Part shown: in pieces, positions 1-9,758 of the stretch
How the letters are laid out: each line of letters opens with the position of its first letter
Position numbering within the stretch: position 1 is the first letter of the stretch
Source: Crossiella equi
GTDB taxonomy: Bacteria > Actinomycetota > Actinomycetes > Mycobacteriales > Pseudonocardiaceae
DNA: 64,000 bases
NCBI RefSeq assembly: GCF_017876755.1
Contig: NZ_JAGIOO010000001.1
Span: 8,293,786-8,357,785, forward strand
Direction: 5' to 3'
Translations under genes and position numbers: made by a program
The notes under the pieces: model-generated
What the model was told of the DNA's origin: nothing
The model's database searches: none
What the model saw: only the letters and a program-made list of their open reading frames with translations

Positions 1-1
1 C

Positions 2-2911
2 ACGCTCGGCTCCTATGCCGGGTACCAGTACCACAACGACAAGATCCGAGGTTTCAGCCTCACGCACGCCAGTGTCGGCTGCAGCGCGTTCGGGGACGTG
101 CCGATCCTGCCGGTGAGCGGGGAGGTCGGGGCCAAGCCCTGGGACCGGGTCGAGAGGTACCAGCACAGCTCCGAGCAGGCCGAGCCCGGCTACTACGCGG
201 TGACCCTGGAGGACTCCCGGGTGCGCGCCGAGCTGACCGCGACCACCCGCACCGGTCTGGCCACCTTCACCTTCCCGGCCGACGCCCCCGCGCACGTGCT
301 GGTCAAAGGCGGTGCCAGCCTTGGCGGCAACTCGCACGCCCAGGTCACGCTGGCGGGGGACCGCACGGTGACCGGGTCGGCGACCTCGGGCAACTTCTGC
401 GGCAAGAACAACAAGTACACCGTGCACTACGCGATCACCTTCGACCAGCCGTTCACCGCGCACGGCACCTGGGACGGCGGCACCGTCACCCCCGGCGGCA
501 CCCAGGTCACCGCCACCCGCGCGGGCGCCTACCTGAGCTTCGCCGCCCGCCAGGTCAAGGCCAAGGTAGCGCTGTCCTTCACCGATCTGGACGGCGCGCG
601 CCGCAACCTGGCCACCGAGGTGCCGCACTGGGATCCCGCGCTGGTGCGCGCGGACACCCGCGCCCGCTGGCAGCGCGAGCTCGGCAGGATCCGGGTCGCG
701 GGCACCGACACCGGCCAGCTCAAGACCTTCTACACCGCGCTGTACCACTCGCTGATGCACCCCAACACGTTCAACGACGTGGACGGCCGCTACCTGGGCT
801 TCGACCACCGGGTGCACACGCTGACCGGCGGGCGCACGCAGTACGCGAACTTCTCCGACTGGGACACCTACCGCAGCCTGGCCCCGCTGCACGGCTGGCT
901 GTGGCCCCGCGAGGCCAGTGACATGGCGCAGTCGCTGGTCAACGACGCCGTGCAGGGCGGCTGGTGGCCGCGCTGGCCGATCGCCAACCAGTCCACCGGG
1001 CAGATGACCGGCGACAACTCGGTACCGCTGATCGCTGCCCTGCACGCCTACGGCGCCCGCGACTTCGACCTGCCGACCGCGTTGCGCTACCTGGTCAAGG
1101 GCGCCACGACCGTGGACACCACGCCCGGCGCCTACCAGGAACGGCCGGGCATCACCGAGTACCTCAAGCACGGCTACCTGCCCAATACCGACGTGGCCAA
1201 GGCCGACCACAACCGCGCGGGCGCCTCGATCACCCTGGAGTGGTCGGTCGACGACTTCGCCATCGCCCAGCTCGCCCAGGCCGCGGGTGACCGGAAGACG
1301 GCGGCGGAGTTCGCGCGGCGCGCGCAGAACTGGCAGAACCTGTTCAACCCGGCCACCAGCCACATCCAGCCGCGCGGCGGTGACGGCCGCTTCCCGGACG
1401 GTCCGGTGGTCATCCCGCCCTCCGGCTTCGGCCAGGACGGCTTCGACGAGGGCAACGCCGTGCAGTACACGTGGATGGTGCCGCACAACCCGGCGGGCCT
1501 GATCACCGCGATGGGCGGCCGCACGGCGGTGGCCTCGCGCCTGGACACCTTCGTCACCAAGCTCAACGCCGGTCCGCTGCAACCGCACCTGTGGGCCGGG
1601 AACGAGCCCGCGTTCGGGATTCCGTGGCTGTACAACCACATCGGGCAGCCGTGGCGCACGCAGGAGGTCGTGCGGCAGGTCATGACCACCCTGTTCAGCC
1701 CGACCCCCGACGGCGAGCCGGGCAACGACGACCTCGGCGCGCAGTCCTCCTGGTATGTGTGGGCGGCGCTGGGCCTGTACCCGGCCACCCCCGCGACCCC
1801 GGAGCTGGCGCTGCACAACCCGCTGTTCCCGCGTGTGGTGCTGGACCTGCCGGGGCGGGACCTGGAGATCCGGGCGCCCAAGGCGGCCAGTGGCGGCAGG
1901 TACGTGCGGGGCATGACCCTGGACGGCCGGCGCTGGGACCGCGGCTCGCTGCCGCGCGAGGTCGTCGTGCGGGGCGGGCGCCTGGACGTGGACCTCGGCA
2001 CCTCGCCCGACCGCCGGTGGGCCACGTCCCCGCAGTCCGCCCCACCGTCCTATCGCGACGGTGAGCACGCGTTCCTGGCCAGTGCCACCAGTCTCACCAC
2101 GGTACGGCCGGGCGGGGTGGGGGAGTTCAGCGTGCACGCGCGCCGCCTCGCCGGTACCGACCGCGCGCTGGCGCTGACCGCGACCCCGCCCGCCGGGCTC
2201 ACCGTGACCGGCCCGCGCGAGCTGTCCCCGGACGGCGGGGTGGCGCGGTTCCAGGTGTCGGCGAGCGCGTCGGAGGGCTACCACGAGATCCCGGTCACCA
2301 TCACCGGCCGGGACCGTGTGGTGCGCACCTCGGTGACGGTGCTCGTCGCCCCGGAGGGCAGCCTGGTCACGCGGTACGACAACACCGGGATCTCCGACGA
2401 CACCGACAAGGGCCAGGCCAACATCGACAACGGCGGCAACAGCTACTCGCGGCAGGCCCTGGCCGAGGCGGGCCTGACCGGCGGCGAACCGGGGGAGGTC
2501 GGGGGACTGCGGTTCACCTGGCCCGCCGCGCCGCCGGGACGTCCGGACAACACCGCCGCGAACGGCCAGACCGTGGCGATCGCCGGTGCCCCCACCAGGC
2601 TGAGCTTCGTCGGCGCGGCCACCAACGGCGACCACCGGGGGAGAGCCAAGGTCACCTTCACCGACGGCTCCACCGCGGAGACCGACCTGTCCTTCGGCGA
2701 CTGGGTGCTGCCCGGCGGCGGGGACCGGGACCCGGTGTTCGGCAACTCGGTGGTGGCGCGGCCCCGTTACCGCAACGTGTCCTCGGGTGGTGCCGGACCG
2801 GCGTTCGTCTTCGCCACCGCGCCGTTCCAGGCCCCGGCGGGCAAGACGATCGCGAGCGTGACGTTGCCGGGCAACCGGCAGCTGCACGTGTTCGCGCTGG
2901 CGACGGCCTAA
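2..2911 (+). CDS. GH92 alpha-mannosidase, secreted type (5' end outside window)
   Basis: The frame is open from base 2, so the N-terminus lies upstream of the window. The first visible residues (GYQYHNDKIRGFSLTHAS) match the N-terminal GH92 signature around the calcium and substrate site. The hallmark GNDDLGAQSSWYVWAALGLYP lies at about 1730-1790. GH92 enzymes are calcium-dependent exo-alpha-mannosidases, mostly alpha-1,2 or alpha-1,3, acting on mannans or N-glycans. After the (alpha/alpha)6 catalytic part come a NEW3-like beta domain (about 2080-2350) and a C-terminal module starting YDNTGISDD, probably carbohydrate-binding. The stop overlaps the convergent LacI gene by 4 bp. Linkage specificity cannot be read from sequence. 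Confidence 0.9.
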   Translation, partial: TLGSYAGYQYHNDKIRGFSLTHASVGCSAFGDVPILPVSGEVGAKPWDRVERYQHSSEQAEPGYYAVTLEDSRVRAELTATTRTGLATFTFPADAPAHVLVKGGASLGGNSHAQVTLAGDRTVTGSATSGNFCGKNNKYTVHYAITFDQPFTAHGTWDGGTVTPGGTQVTATRAGAYLSFAARQVKAKVALSFTDLDGARRNLATEVPHWDPALVRADTRARWQRELGRIRVAGTDTGQLKTFYTALYHSLMHPNTFNDVDGRYLGFDHRVHTLTGGRTQYANFSDWDTYRSLAPLHGWLWPREASDMAQSLVNDAVQGGWWPRWPIANQSTGQMTGDNSVPLIAALHAYGARDFDLPTALRYLVKGATTVDTTPGAYQERPGITEYLKHGYLPNTDVAKADHNRAGASITLEWSVDDFAIAQLAQAAGDRKTAAEFARRAQNWQNLFNPATSHIQPRGGDGRFPDGPVVIPPSGFGQDGFDEGNAVQYTWMVPHNPAGLITAMGGRTAVASRLDTFVTKLNAGPLQPHLWAGNEPAFGIPWLYNHIGQPWRTQEVVRQVMTTLFSPTPDGEPGNDDLGAQSSWYVWAALGLYPATPATPELALHNPLFPRVVLDLPGRDLEIRAPKAASGGRYVRGMTLDGRRWDRGSLPREVVVRGGRLDVDLGTSPDRRWATSPQSAPPSYRDGEHAFLASATSLTTVRPGGVGEFSVHARRLAGTDRALALTATPPAGLTVTGPRELSPDGGVARFQVSASASEGYHEIPVTITGRDRVVRTSVTVLVAPEGSLVTRYDNTGISDDTDKGQANIDNGGNSYSRQALAEAGLTGGEPGEVGGLRFTWPAAPPGRPDNTAANGQTVAIAGAPTRLSFVGAATNGDHRGRAKVTFTDGSTAETDLSFGDWVLPGGGDRDPVFGNSVVARPRYRNVSSGGAGPAFVFATAPFQAPAGKTIASVTLPGNRQLHVFALATA

Positions 2912-3933
2912 CGCGCGGCGGGGGCGGGCGGCGCGGTCGTCGCCCGCTCCACCAGGCGCGTGGGCAGCCACTCCCGGCGCGGCTGGTCCGGGGCCTCGTC
3001 GGCCTCGGGCGGGTTGAGCAGCATCTCCACCGCGAGCCGCCCGGCCAGCGCCACGGGCATGGCCACCGTGGTCAGCGCGGGCTGGCAGAGCCCGGCGAAG
3101 ACCAGGTCGTCGTACCCGGTCAGGCTCATGTCCTCTGGTACGCGCACGCCGTGCTCGCGCAGCCGCGCCAGCACGCCCAGGGCCATCACGTCGTTGTAGG
3201 CGATGGTCGCGGTGATGCCCTGCTGGGCCAGCAGCAGGTCGGCCGCGGCCACCCCGCCCTCGTAGCGGGGCGGGAACGGCCCGAGCTCGACGACCTCCAG
3301 GCCGTGCTCGGGCGCGGAGGAGCGCAGACCCTGGCGGCGCTGCTGGTTGGACCAGGAGGTGTCCGGGCCGCTGAGAAAGGCGACCCGGCGGTGCCCGAGG
3401 CCCGCGAGGTGCTCGACGAGCTGGCGGATGCCGTCCCCGGCGTTCATCAGCGCGGCGGGCGTGCCGGGCAGCTCGCGGTTGACCAGGACCAGCCTGGTGG
3501 AGGCGGCGACCTTGAGCAGCGGCTCGTCCGGCAGGCCGGGTGCGCACACGATGAGCCCGTCGACCTGCTGGGCCATGGTGCGTACCAGCTTCTCCTCGAC
3601 CACCGGGTCCTCGTCGCTGTCGGCGACGAACACCGAGTGGTCGGCCTGGCCGGCCGCGTGCTGCACGGCCTTGAGCACGCCGGTGAAGAACGGGTTGTCC
3701 AGGTCGGGCACCACGATGCCGAGGTTGCCGGTACGCCCGGTGATCAGGCCGCGGGCCGCGCGGTTGGGCTGGTAGCCCAGCGCCGCGGCGGCGGACAGCA
3801 CCCGTTCCCGGGTCTGCTCGCGCACCAGGTTGGGTGAGCTCAGGGCTCGCGAGACCGTGGCCACCGACACCTGCGCCTGGCGCGCGACGTCCCGGATGGT
3901 CGCCGCCGCTCCCGTGGTTCCCCGTTGCCGCAC
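2908..3933 (-). CDS. LacI-family transcriptional regulator
   Basis: 341 aa, GTG start with AGGATGA just upstream. The LacI helix-turn-helix and hinge (TIRDVARQAQVSVATVSRAL) span residues 12-31 and are followed by a periplasmic-binding-protein-like effector domain (LGIVVPDLDNPFF onward). It sits between the GH92 mannosidase, whose stop it overlaps, and the GH109-like gene on its own strand. It is therefore the likely local repressor of glycan use. A dyad at 5475-5492 in front of the GH109-like gene is a candidate binding site. The inducer is unknown. Confidence 0.9.
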   Translation of the reverse strand: MRQRGTTGAAATIRDVARQAQVSVATVSRALSSPNLVREQTRERVLSAAAALGYQPNRAARGLITGRTGNLGIVVPDLDNPFFTGVLKAVQHAAGQADHSVFVADSDEDPVVEEKLVRTMAQQVDGLIVCAPGLPDEPLLKVAASTRLVLVNRELPGTPAALMNAGDGIRQLVEHLAGLGHRRVAFLSGPDTSWSNQQRRQGLRSSAPEHGLEVVELGPFPPRYEGGVAAADLLLAQQGITATIAYNDVMALGVLARLREHGVRVPEDMSLTGYDDLVFAGLCQPALTTVAMPVALAGRLAVEMLLNPPEADEAPDQPRREWLPTRLVERATTAPPAPAAR

Positions 3934-4023
3934 GCGATCATCCTAGTCAGTGGGAGGGGTGGACGCCGGGCGTGACGGCGCCCACTTCCCACTGTGCCAC
4001 ATCGCCGTGCCGCGGAGTGGGGC

Positions 4024-5451
4024 TCAGGCGGGCTTCGGCGAGTCGAGCGTCGGACGGCTCTTGTCCCGCCACTTCCCTCGCGTGAAGTCCGGGATCGCCA
4101 CCGACGCGCCCTTGCGCTTGATCGACTCGGCGCTGAGCGGTACCGGCGCGCTCCACGCGGCGGAGTCGTAGACGTCGATCTCCGGCGCCAGCCCCAGCTT
4201 CATGGTCTGCATGGTGCGGTAGACCATGAGGTAGTCCATGCCGCCGTGCCCGCCGGGCCCGGGACCGATGTCGGTCCACAGCCAGTGGTCGAACTCCTTG
4301 AAGTCGGCGAAGGAACCCCACTTGTGCCCGCTGTGGCGCGGCTCGACGTAGATGCGCGGCGGGTAGTCCTCGAACACGCCCTTGGTCCCGGCGACCTGGT
4401 TGAGGCGGCTGTAGGGGTAGGGGTTGGACACGTTGTGCTGCAAGCGGATCACCTTGCCGAGCGCGGTCTGGATCAGGCTCATCGTGGTGTCGCCCTTGAC
4501 GTAGTGCTCCTTCCACGAGGAGTCGCCGGGCTCCTCGTGCGCCTGCCGGTACTCGGCCATGCCGAGCGCGGGCGTGGCCATGGAGGTGATGCGGGCCAGC
4601 CGGTCACCGCGGTGTACGCCGAAGTACCCGGCGACGGGGCCGAGGCCGTGGGTGGGGTAGTGGTCGGCGTTGAGCTTGGTGTGCCAGGCGCGGCGCCACT
4701 CGGCGGCGTAGTAGGTGTCGGAGAGCAGGAGCTCGCGCAGGTCGTGGATGTAGGCACCGGCGCCGTGCAGCACCTCGCCGAAGACCCCGGCGCGCACCAT
4801 GCGCAGCAGGCGCAGCTCGTTCTGGCCGTAGCAGCAGTTCTCGAGCTGGACGCAGTGGCGGCGGGTGCGCTCGGAGGCGTCGACCAGCTGCCAGAGTTCG
4901 GGCAGCGTCAACGCCATGGGGCACTCGACGCCGACGTGCTTGCCCCCGTGCAGGGCGGCGAGCGACATCGGCACGTGCCACTCCCAGGGCGTGGCGATGT
5001 AGACGAAGTCGACGTCGTCGCGGGCGCACAGCTGCTCGTAGGCGCGCTCCCCCTTGACGTGCCGCGCGGGCTCGGGCTGCCCGGCATCGCGCACCTTCTT
5101 GGCGGCCCGCTCGACGGCGGCGGCATTGGTGTCGCACAACGCGGTCACCCGCACCCAGGGCACGGCGAGGAACATGTCGATCATCGACCCGCCGCGGTTC
5201 CCGAGCCCGACGATCCCGACCCGCACGACGTCATGCCGCTGGAACGGCACCCCGATCATGGTCTTCCCACGGGAGGGCGGCGCGGCCCCGGTGTCCCCGG
5301 CCCCACTCTGATCGGCGGCGGCCGGGTCGGCGGCGGCGCTGGCCCCCACGACCCCGAACCCCCCGAGGGCAGCCGCCCCAGCCGCCGCGGCCCCGGTCCC
5401 GAGCAAAGCCCGCCGAGAGACCCCGCTGCCCGGATGCTCCTGCTGCGCCAT
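4024..5451 (-). CDS. Tat-exported Gfo/Idh/MocA oxidoreductase, GH109-like
   Basis: 475 aa from the ATG at 5449-5451, chosen because a perfect AGGAGG lies a few bases upstream; a longer reading from 5493 would run through an operator-like dyad. A twin-arginine signal ([20 protein letters not shown]) opens the protein. The Rossmann NAD(P) site follows ([19 protein letters not shown]), then [19 protein letters not shown] and [10 protein letters not shown], typical of GH109 alpha-N-acetylgalactosaminidases, which cleave by a transient NAD+ redox step. Tat export fits a folded, cofactor-loaded enzyme. With GH92 next door it suggests glycoprotein glycan degradation. GH109 activity is a family inference; other secreted sugar dehydrogenases share the fold. 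Confidence 0.82.
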   Translation of the reverse strand: MAQQEHPGSGVSRRALLGTGAAAAGAAALGGFGVVGASAAADPAAADQSGAGDTGAAPPSRGKTMIGVPFQRHDVVRVGIVGLGNRGGSMIDMFLAVPWVRVTALCDTNAAAVERAAKKVRDAGQPEPARHVKGERAYEQLCARDDVDFVYIATPWEWHVPMSLAALHGGKHVGVECPMALTLPELWQLVDASERTRRHCVQLENCCYGQNELRLLRMVRAGVFGEVLHGAGAYIHDLRELLLSDTYYAAEWRRAWHTKLNADHYPTHGLGPVAGYFGVHRGDRLARITSMATPALGMAEYRQAHEEPGDSSWKEHYVKGDTTMSLIQTALGKVIRLQHNVSNPYPYSRLNQVAGTKGVFEDYPPRIYVEPRHSGHKWGSFADFKEFDHWLWTDIGPGPGGHGGMDYLMVYRTMQTMKLGLAPEIDVYDSAAWSAPVPLSAESIKRKGASVAIPDFTRGKWRDKSRPTLDSPKPA

Positions 5452-5474
5452 GACGCCTCCTGATCGAAGCTGAC

Positions 5475-5492
5475 TGAAACCGCGATGTTTCA
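5475..5492. promoter_or_regulatory. candidate LacI-type operator
   Basis: Perfect dyad TGAAAC-N6-GTTTCA, 24 bp upstream of the GH109-like start codon. The half sites match the TGAAA/TTTCA style of many LacI-family operators. The adjacent LacI regulator at 2908-3933 is the natural candidate to bind it. No footprint data; inference from symmetry and position. Confidence 0.5.
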
Positions 5493-5493
5493 A

Positions 5494-6077
5494 GCACTAA
5501 TCAACATCAGGGGCAGGTTTACACAGCCTGGAGACCTCCGGGACCCGACGATCGGAGGGTGTCCCGCCCCTGACCGGCCGCAAGATCGCGTAGCCGTGCG
5601 GTTTCCGGGCCGCCAGAGCGCGCGGTAGGGTGAAACCAGACGGGCCCGGAGCTGCGACAACACCCATCAGCTGGGCCCCGGCGAACCCGGTGGAACCTCA
5701 CCCGATCGTGGCGGAAATCAGGGAAACGAAATCGCCGCGGAAAACGATCCGCTGGGGGAAGGCGGTGGGCGCGGCGGCAGGCTCCACACTGCGCCATCCG
5801 GCCCAGTGCCCGGGGCGGGTGCATGAGGTGGGACGCCGCCCGCGACGGCTCCGGCCTCGCGCACGTCGGAGGCTTCCGGGCTTGCGTGAAGGCTCGCGGT
5901 TCGCGCACCCCGATGCGGCTCGCGCCCCCGGCCACGGGACCTTGAGCAGCACGCCCCGGAACCCTGCCCGCCTCGGCCTCGGCCTCGGGATCGACCTCGG
6001 CCTCGGCCTCCGGATCGGGACCTGGGCCCGAGAGCCCGGCCCGGGAATGGCACACCGGGTGTGGCCCGGCCCCGGCG
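5494..6077. other. non-coding gap with CCTCGG hexamer repeat
   Basis: About 580 bp with no gene I can support. It holds a low-complexity run of CCTCGG hexamers at 5971-5988 and again at 5995-6006, separated by GATCGA. Open frames crossing it on either strand are repetitive and lack conserved features or a convincing ribosome site. No clear terminator was found for the PfkB operon ending at 6078. Confidence 0.5.
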
Positions 6078-6980
6078 CTAGGCGATCTCCACCATCACCG
6101 TTGGCAGGAAGCCCGTGTAGGCCGCTGGGTCGAAGCTCCCTGCCTGGGGGTGCAGGACCGCGGCCGCTGACAGGGCGGCGGCTTCGCGGAGGATCTGGGG
6201 CCAGGTGTGGTTCGTGGTCAGGCCCGCGGCCAGGGCGGCGACGCAGGCGTCGCCCGCGCCGGTGGGGTTGCCGGAGAGGCGGCGGGGTGGGCGGGCTCGC
6301 CAGGAGCCTTCGGTGGTGATGGCCAGGAGGCCCGCTGGGCCGCCTGAGGCCAGGACCGCCTCCGCGCCCTGGTCCAGGAGGGTTCGGGCCGCGGTGGCCG
6401 GGTCGGCTATGCCGGTGACCGCTCGGAGTTCGGCCGCGTTCGGTTTGACCGCCGTCGGGTTGGCCGGAAGGGCCTGGCGGAGGGCTTCGCCGTCCGCGTC
6501 CAGGACTGTGGGGGTGTCTCCGGCCAGGGTGAGGAGGTCTCGGTAGGCGTCCGGTGGTGCGCCCGGGGGGAGGCTGCCCGAGAGGACCACGACCGTGGCC
6601 TGTTGTGCCAGGGAGGCGTAGTGGGTGCGGAAGGTCGCCCATTCGGCGGAGGTGATCCCGGGGCCCGGTTCGTTGAACAGGGTCGCGTCGCCCGTGCTCA
6701 CGATCGTCACCGTGCGGCGGGACTCGCCGTCGATCTTGACCAGGGCCTCCGGGAGGTTCGCGGCGGCCAGCTCGGTGCGGATCGCGTGGCCCGTGTCGCC
6801 GCCCGCCAGGCCCGTCACCAGCGTCTCGTGCCCCAGTGCTCGGAGGACCCGCGCCACGTTCACGCCTTTGCCGCCCGCCCTCGTGTGCACCTCGCGCACC
6901 CGGTGGGTCGTGTGCGGGCGCAGGTCGTCGACCGTGTAGGTGACGTCCAGCGCCGCGTTCAGGGTGACCGTCAGGATCAC
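6078..6980 (-). CDS. PfkB-family sugar-phosphate kinase (1-phosphofructokinase / tagatose-6-phosphate kinase type)
   Basis: 300 aa, GTG start overlapping the aldolase stop (GTGA at 6977-6980), so translation is coupled. It carries the PfkB N-terminal signature (ILTVTLNAALDVTY), the substrate loop AGGKGVNVARVL and the C-terminal signature NPTGAGDACVAALAAGL, whose Asp is the catalytic base. Length matches FruK/LacC enzymes. With the SIS isomerase and class II aldolase of the same operon it would phosphorylate a ketose-phosphate before aldol cleavage, as in tagatose-6-phosphate or fructose-1-phosphate routes. Which sugar is used is not decided by the sequence. Confidence 0.9.
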   Translation of the reverse strand: MILTVTLNAALDVTYTVDDLRPHTTHRVREVHTRAGGKGVNVARVLRALGHETLVTGLAGGDTGHAIRTELAAANLPEALVKIDGESRRTVTIVSTGDATLFNEPGPGITSAEWATFRTHYASLAQQATVVVLSGSLPPGAPPDAYRDLLTLAGDTPTVLDADGEALRQALPANPTAVKPNAAELRAVTGIADPATAARTLLDQGAEAVLASGGPAGLLAITTEGSWRARPPRRLSGNPTGAGDACVAALAAGLTTNHTWPQILREAAALSAAAVLHPQAGSFDPAAYTGFLPTVMVEIA

Positions 6981-7816
6981 GGGGTCGCTCGCAGGACCGC
7001 CAGCAGGCGTGCCGACTCCGCCGCCACCGCGTCCCGGCCCGCCTTGAAGTACTTGCGGGTGTCCACTGTGGACGGATTGTCGGCCAGGAAGGCGCGGACC
7101 GCCTCGGTGAAGACCTTGTTCAGGTGGGTGGCGATGTTGATTTTGGTCATGCCCGCCTCGACCGCGGTGGTCAGGTCCGCGTCCGGGACGCCCGAGGAGC
7201 CGTGCAGGACCAGTGGTACCGGGACCTCGGCCCGCAGGCGGGCGATCAGGTCGAAGTCCAGGGCCGCCGTGCGGGTCAGCATCGCGTGCGAGCTGCCCAC
7301 CGCCACCGCCAGCGCGTCCACGCCGGTGGCCTCGACGAAGGAGACCGCCTCGTCCGGGTCGGTGCGCACCCCCGGGGCGTGCACGCCGTCCTTGCCGCCG
7401 ACCTCGCCCAGCTCCGCCTCCACGAACACGCCGCGGGAGTGGCAGTGCTCGGCCACCGCCCTCGTGGCCGCCACGTTGTCCGCGTAGTCCATCGTGGAGG
7501 CGTCGAACATCACGCTGGTGAACCCCAGCGCCACCGCCTCGCGCACCAGGTCGGCGTCCTCGGCGTGGTCCAGGTGCACCGCCACCGGCACCGCCGCCGC
7601 CCGTGCCACCGCCAGTGTGGCCAGGCCGATCGGCGCCAGCGCGCCGTGGTACTTCACGCAGTTCTGGCTGATCTGCAGCACCACCGGCGCACCGGCCCGT
7701 TCCGCGCCTGCCACCAGCGCCTCGGCGTGCTCCAGCTGGATGACGTTGAACGCCGCCACGCCGCGGCCCGCCGCCGCGGCCGCGCTGACGATCTCTCCGG
7801 TGGGGGACAACGGCAC
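6977..7816 (-). CDS. class II (zinc) ketose-bisphosphate aldolase
   Basis: 279 aa from the GTG at 7814-7816, chosen because the conserved start of the TIM barrel (LSPTGEIVSAAAAAGRGVAAFNV) follows at once and a GGAG lies upstream. Zn2+-binding histidines sit in HLDHAED and in VLHGSSGVPD. EAELGEVGGKDG is the signature of FbaA/KbaY/GatY enzymes. It cleaves a ketose 1,6-bisphosphate into two trioses. It lies between the SIS gene and the PfkB kinase with a coupled overlap to the kinase, giving an isomerase-kinase-aldolase route. Fructose- or tagatose-bisphosphate specificity cannot be separated here. Confidence 0.9.
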   Translation of the reverse strand: MPLSPTGEIVSAAAAAGRGVAAFNVIQLEHAEALVAGAERAGAPVVLQISQNCVKYHGALAPIGLATLAVARAAAVPVAVHLDHAEDADLVREAVALGFTSVMFDASTMDYADNVAATRAVAEHCHSRGVFVEAELGEVGGKDGVHAPGVRTDPDEAVSFVEATGVDALAVAVGSSHAMLTRTAALDFDLIARLRAEVPVPLVLHGSSGVPDADLTTAVEAGMTKINIATHLNKVFTEAVRAFLADNPSTVDTRKYFKAGRDAVAAESARLLAVLRATP

Positions 7817-7848
7817 GGGTCTGCTCCGCTCGACGAGGACGAGGTTGC

Positions 7849-8733
7849 TCAGGACGTGTGGTCGAGGATCACCGATCGGGTGAGGTGGCGCGGCTGGTCC
7901 GGGTCCAAGCCCTTGGCCGACGCGATCGCCACCGCCAGCCGCTGCACCGCGACCAGCTCGGCCATCGGGTCGCCGCCACCGGTGAGGAACGTGCCGCCGG
8001 TGTCGGCCACCTGCTGCGCCAGGCCCTCCGGCGCGGGGCCGAACATCCAGGTCACGCGGTTGGGGCCGGTGATGCTGATCGGGCCGTGCCGGTACTCCAT
8101 GGCCGGGTAGGACTCCGTCCACGCGCACGCCGCCTCGCGCATCTTCAACGCGGCCTCCTGCGCCAGCCCGTAGGTCCAGCTCCGCCCCAGGAAGGTGAAC
8201 TGCTCGGCCCCGACGAGCGCGGACGGCAGCTCCCGCGCCAGGGCGGCCTCGGCGTCGGCGATCGCGGCGGTCAGGTCCTCACCCAGGCTGGCCCGCAGCA
8301 GCGCCAGCGCCGTGGTGGCGAAGCGGGTCTGCACCACCGAGCGCTCGTCGGCGAAGTCCAGCAGCACGATCGCGTCGGCGGCGGTGGAGATCGGCGTGTC
8401 CGCGTCCCCCGTGATCGCCACCGTCGGGTCGTCCAGCCGCGCGGCCAGGTCCAGCACCTCGGTGGTCGTCCCGGACCGCGTGATCAGCACGACCCGGTCG
8501 TAGCGGCGGCCCAGCGGGTACTCCGAGGCCGCGAACGCGTCGGTCTGCCCGTGCCCACCGCCCTCCCGCAGCGACGCGTAGGCCTGCGCGATGAACCACG
8601 ACGTGCCACAGCCGACGACCGCGACCCGCTCCCCGTCCCGGGGCAGCAGCTCGGCGAAACCCTCGGCCAGTCCGGCCGCCCGCCGCCAGCACTCCGGCTG
8701 GCTGCGCAGCTCGGCCACCACGAACGGCTCCAC
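7849..8733 (-). CDS. SIS-domain sugar-phosphate isomerase/deaminase (AgaS-like)
   Basis: 294 aa, GTG start preceded by AGAGGAGG. Two SIS domains are visible: VAVVGCGTSWFIAQAYASL near residue 38 and a second around QFTFLGRSWTYGLAQEAALKMREA, with the SGTTTE phosphate loop (ITRSGTTTEVLDL). Such proteins isomerise or deaminate amino-sugar or ketose phosphates; AgaS in galactosamine use is the best-known relative. First gene of a three-gene operon with the aldolase and PfkB kinase, divergent from a DeoR regulator, which resembles aga gene order. No NagA deacetylase is nearby. A fructosamine or sulfosugar route is an alternative. Confidence 0.8.
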   Translation of the reverse strand: MEPFVVAELRSQPECWRRAAGLAEGFAELLPRDGERVAVVGCGTSWFIAQAYASLREGGGHGQTDAFAASEYPLGRRYDRVVLITRSGTTTEVLDLAARLDDPTVAITGDADTPISTAADAIVLLDFADERSVVQTRFATTALALLRASLGEDLTAAIADAEAALARELPSALVGAEQFTFLGRSWTYGLAQEAALKMREAACAWTESYPAMEYRHGPISITGPNRVTWMFGPAPEGLAQQVADTGGTFLTGGGDPMAELVAVQRLAVAIASAKGLDPDQPRHLTRSVILDHTS

Positions 8734-8873
8734 GGCGAACCTCCTCTATCCCCAGGTTCTGCAACAATCCTGCGCGATGCTGCGTGTAAGTGCGTGCAAT
8801 AAGCAACAATAGTGCACGATCGACCATTCACAGTCGAGGGCCGCATGAGCGATCATGTGCGCGGAGGTGCGTG
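8734..8873. promoter_or_regulatory. divergent promoter region of SIS operon and DeoR gene
   Basis: A 140-bp divergent region, locally AT-richer than its surroundings. GCAACAAT occurs twice in direct orientation (8761-8768 and 8803-8810) around a stretch of TGCG/GTGC words. DeoR regulators commonly bind spaced direct repeats, so this is a plausible operator for the adjacent regulator. No confident -10/-35 pair could be assigned. Confidence 0.4.
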
Positions 8874-9659
8874 GTGAACCGGTACGAGCGGCTGAACACC
8901 CTGTTGGAGATCCTGGCCGAGCGCGGACGCGTCGAGGTGGACGACATCGCGGCGGAGCTGGACGCCTCGGCGGCGACGATCCGGCGGGACCTGGACCACC
9001 TGGCCGGGCAGCAGCTGCTGACCCGCACCCGGGGCGGCGCGGTCGCGCACGCGGTCTCCTACGACCTGCCGCTGCGCTACAAGTCGGTCCGGCACGCCGA
9101 CGAGAAGCAGCGCATCGGCAAGGAGGCCGCCGCCCTGGTCGCGCGCGGCTCGGTGGTCGGCCTCAACGGCGGCACCACCACCACGGAGGTGGCCCGCGCC
9201 CTGGCGACCAGGGGCGACCTGCCGCACGTGGAGGGCGAGACCGCGATCACCGTGGTCACCAACGCGCTCAACATCGGCAACGAGCTCGCGGTACGCCCGC
9301 AGGTCAAGCTCGTCGTCACCGGCGGGGTCGCCCGCCCGCAGTCCTACGAGCTCATCGGCCCGCTGGGCACCAAGATCCTGGACGAGCTGACCCTGGACAT
9401 CACCTTCCTCGGCGTGGACGCGATCGACCCGGCCACCGGCGCGGCCGCCCACCACGAGGGCGAGGCCAGCATCAACCGGCTGCTCGCCGCGCGGGCCCGC
9501 AAGGTCGTGGTGGTGGCCGACTCCTCCAAGATCGGCGGCAGCGCCTTCGCCCGCATCTGCGGCATCGAGGAGGTCGACGTGCTGGTCACCGACACCGACG
9601 CCACCGACGAGGACGTGCGCCGCTTCGCCGAGCGCGGCGTGGACGTCGTACGGGTCTGA
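8874..9659 (+). CDS. DeoR-family transcriptional regulator
   Basis: 261 aa from the GTG at 8874, chosen for GGAGG six bases upstream; GTG 8871 is possible but too close. The N-terminal DeoR helix-turn-helix (NRYERLNTLLEILAERGRVEVDD, ASAATIRRDLDHL) is followed by the DeoR sensor domain with GGTTTTEVARAL and a VADSSKIGGSAF segment. Sensor domains of this family bind sugar phosphates. Divergent from the SIS/aldolase/PfkB operon and followed by the ABC importer operon; it probably represses both until a phosphorylated intermediate accumulates. Confidence 0.92.
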   Translation: MNRYERLNTLLEILAERGRVEVDDIAAELDASAATIRRDLDHLAGQQLLTRTRGGAVAHAVSYDLPLRYKSVRHADEKQRIGKEAAALVARGSVVGLNGGTTTTEVARALATRGDLPHVEGETAITVVTNALNIGNELAVRPQVKLVVTGGVARPQSYELIGPLGTKILDELTLDITFLGVDAIDPATGAAAHHEGEASINRLLAARARKVVVVADSSKIGGSAFARICGIEEVDVLVTDTDATDEDVRRFAERGVDVVRV

Positions 9660-9758
9660 GCACGGTCCTCGCCCACCGCCGCGGGCCGCTGAGTAGAACC
9701 ACCCTGGTCCGGCCGTGTGACACAGCGCTATGGTGCGATTACGGTTGGCGCAAGAGTG

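Noticed and set aside
3994-5463. Long plus-strand open frame opposite the GH109-like gene
   Set aside because: Antisense shadow caused by GC-rich third positions; no domain text, while the minus strand carries signal peptide, Rossmann motif and ribosome site.
5519-6055. Gly/Pro/Glu-repeat protein encoded on the minus strand
   Set aside because: It is the translation of the CCTCGG hexamer repeat; no ribosome site or conserved part.
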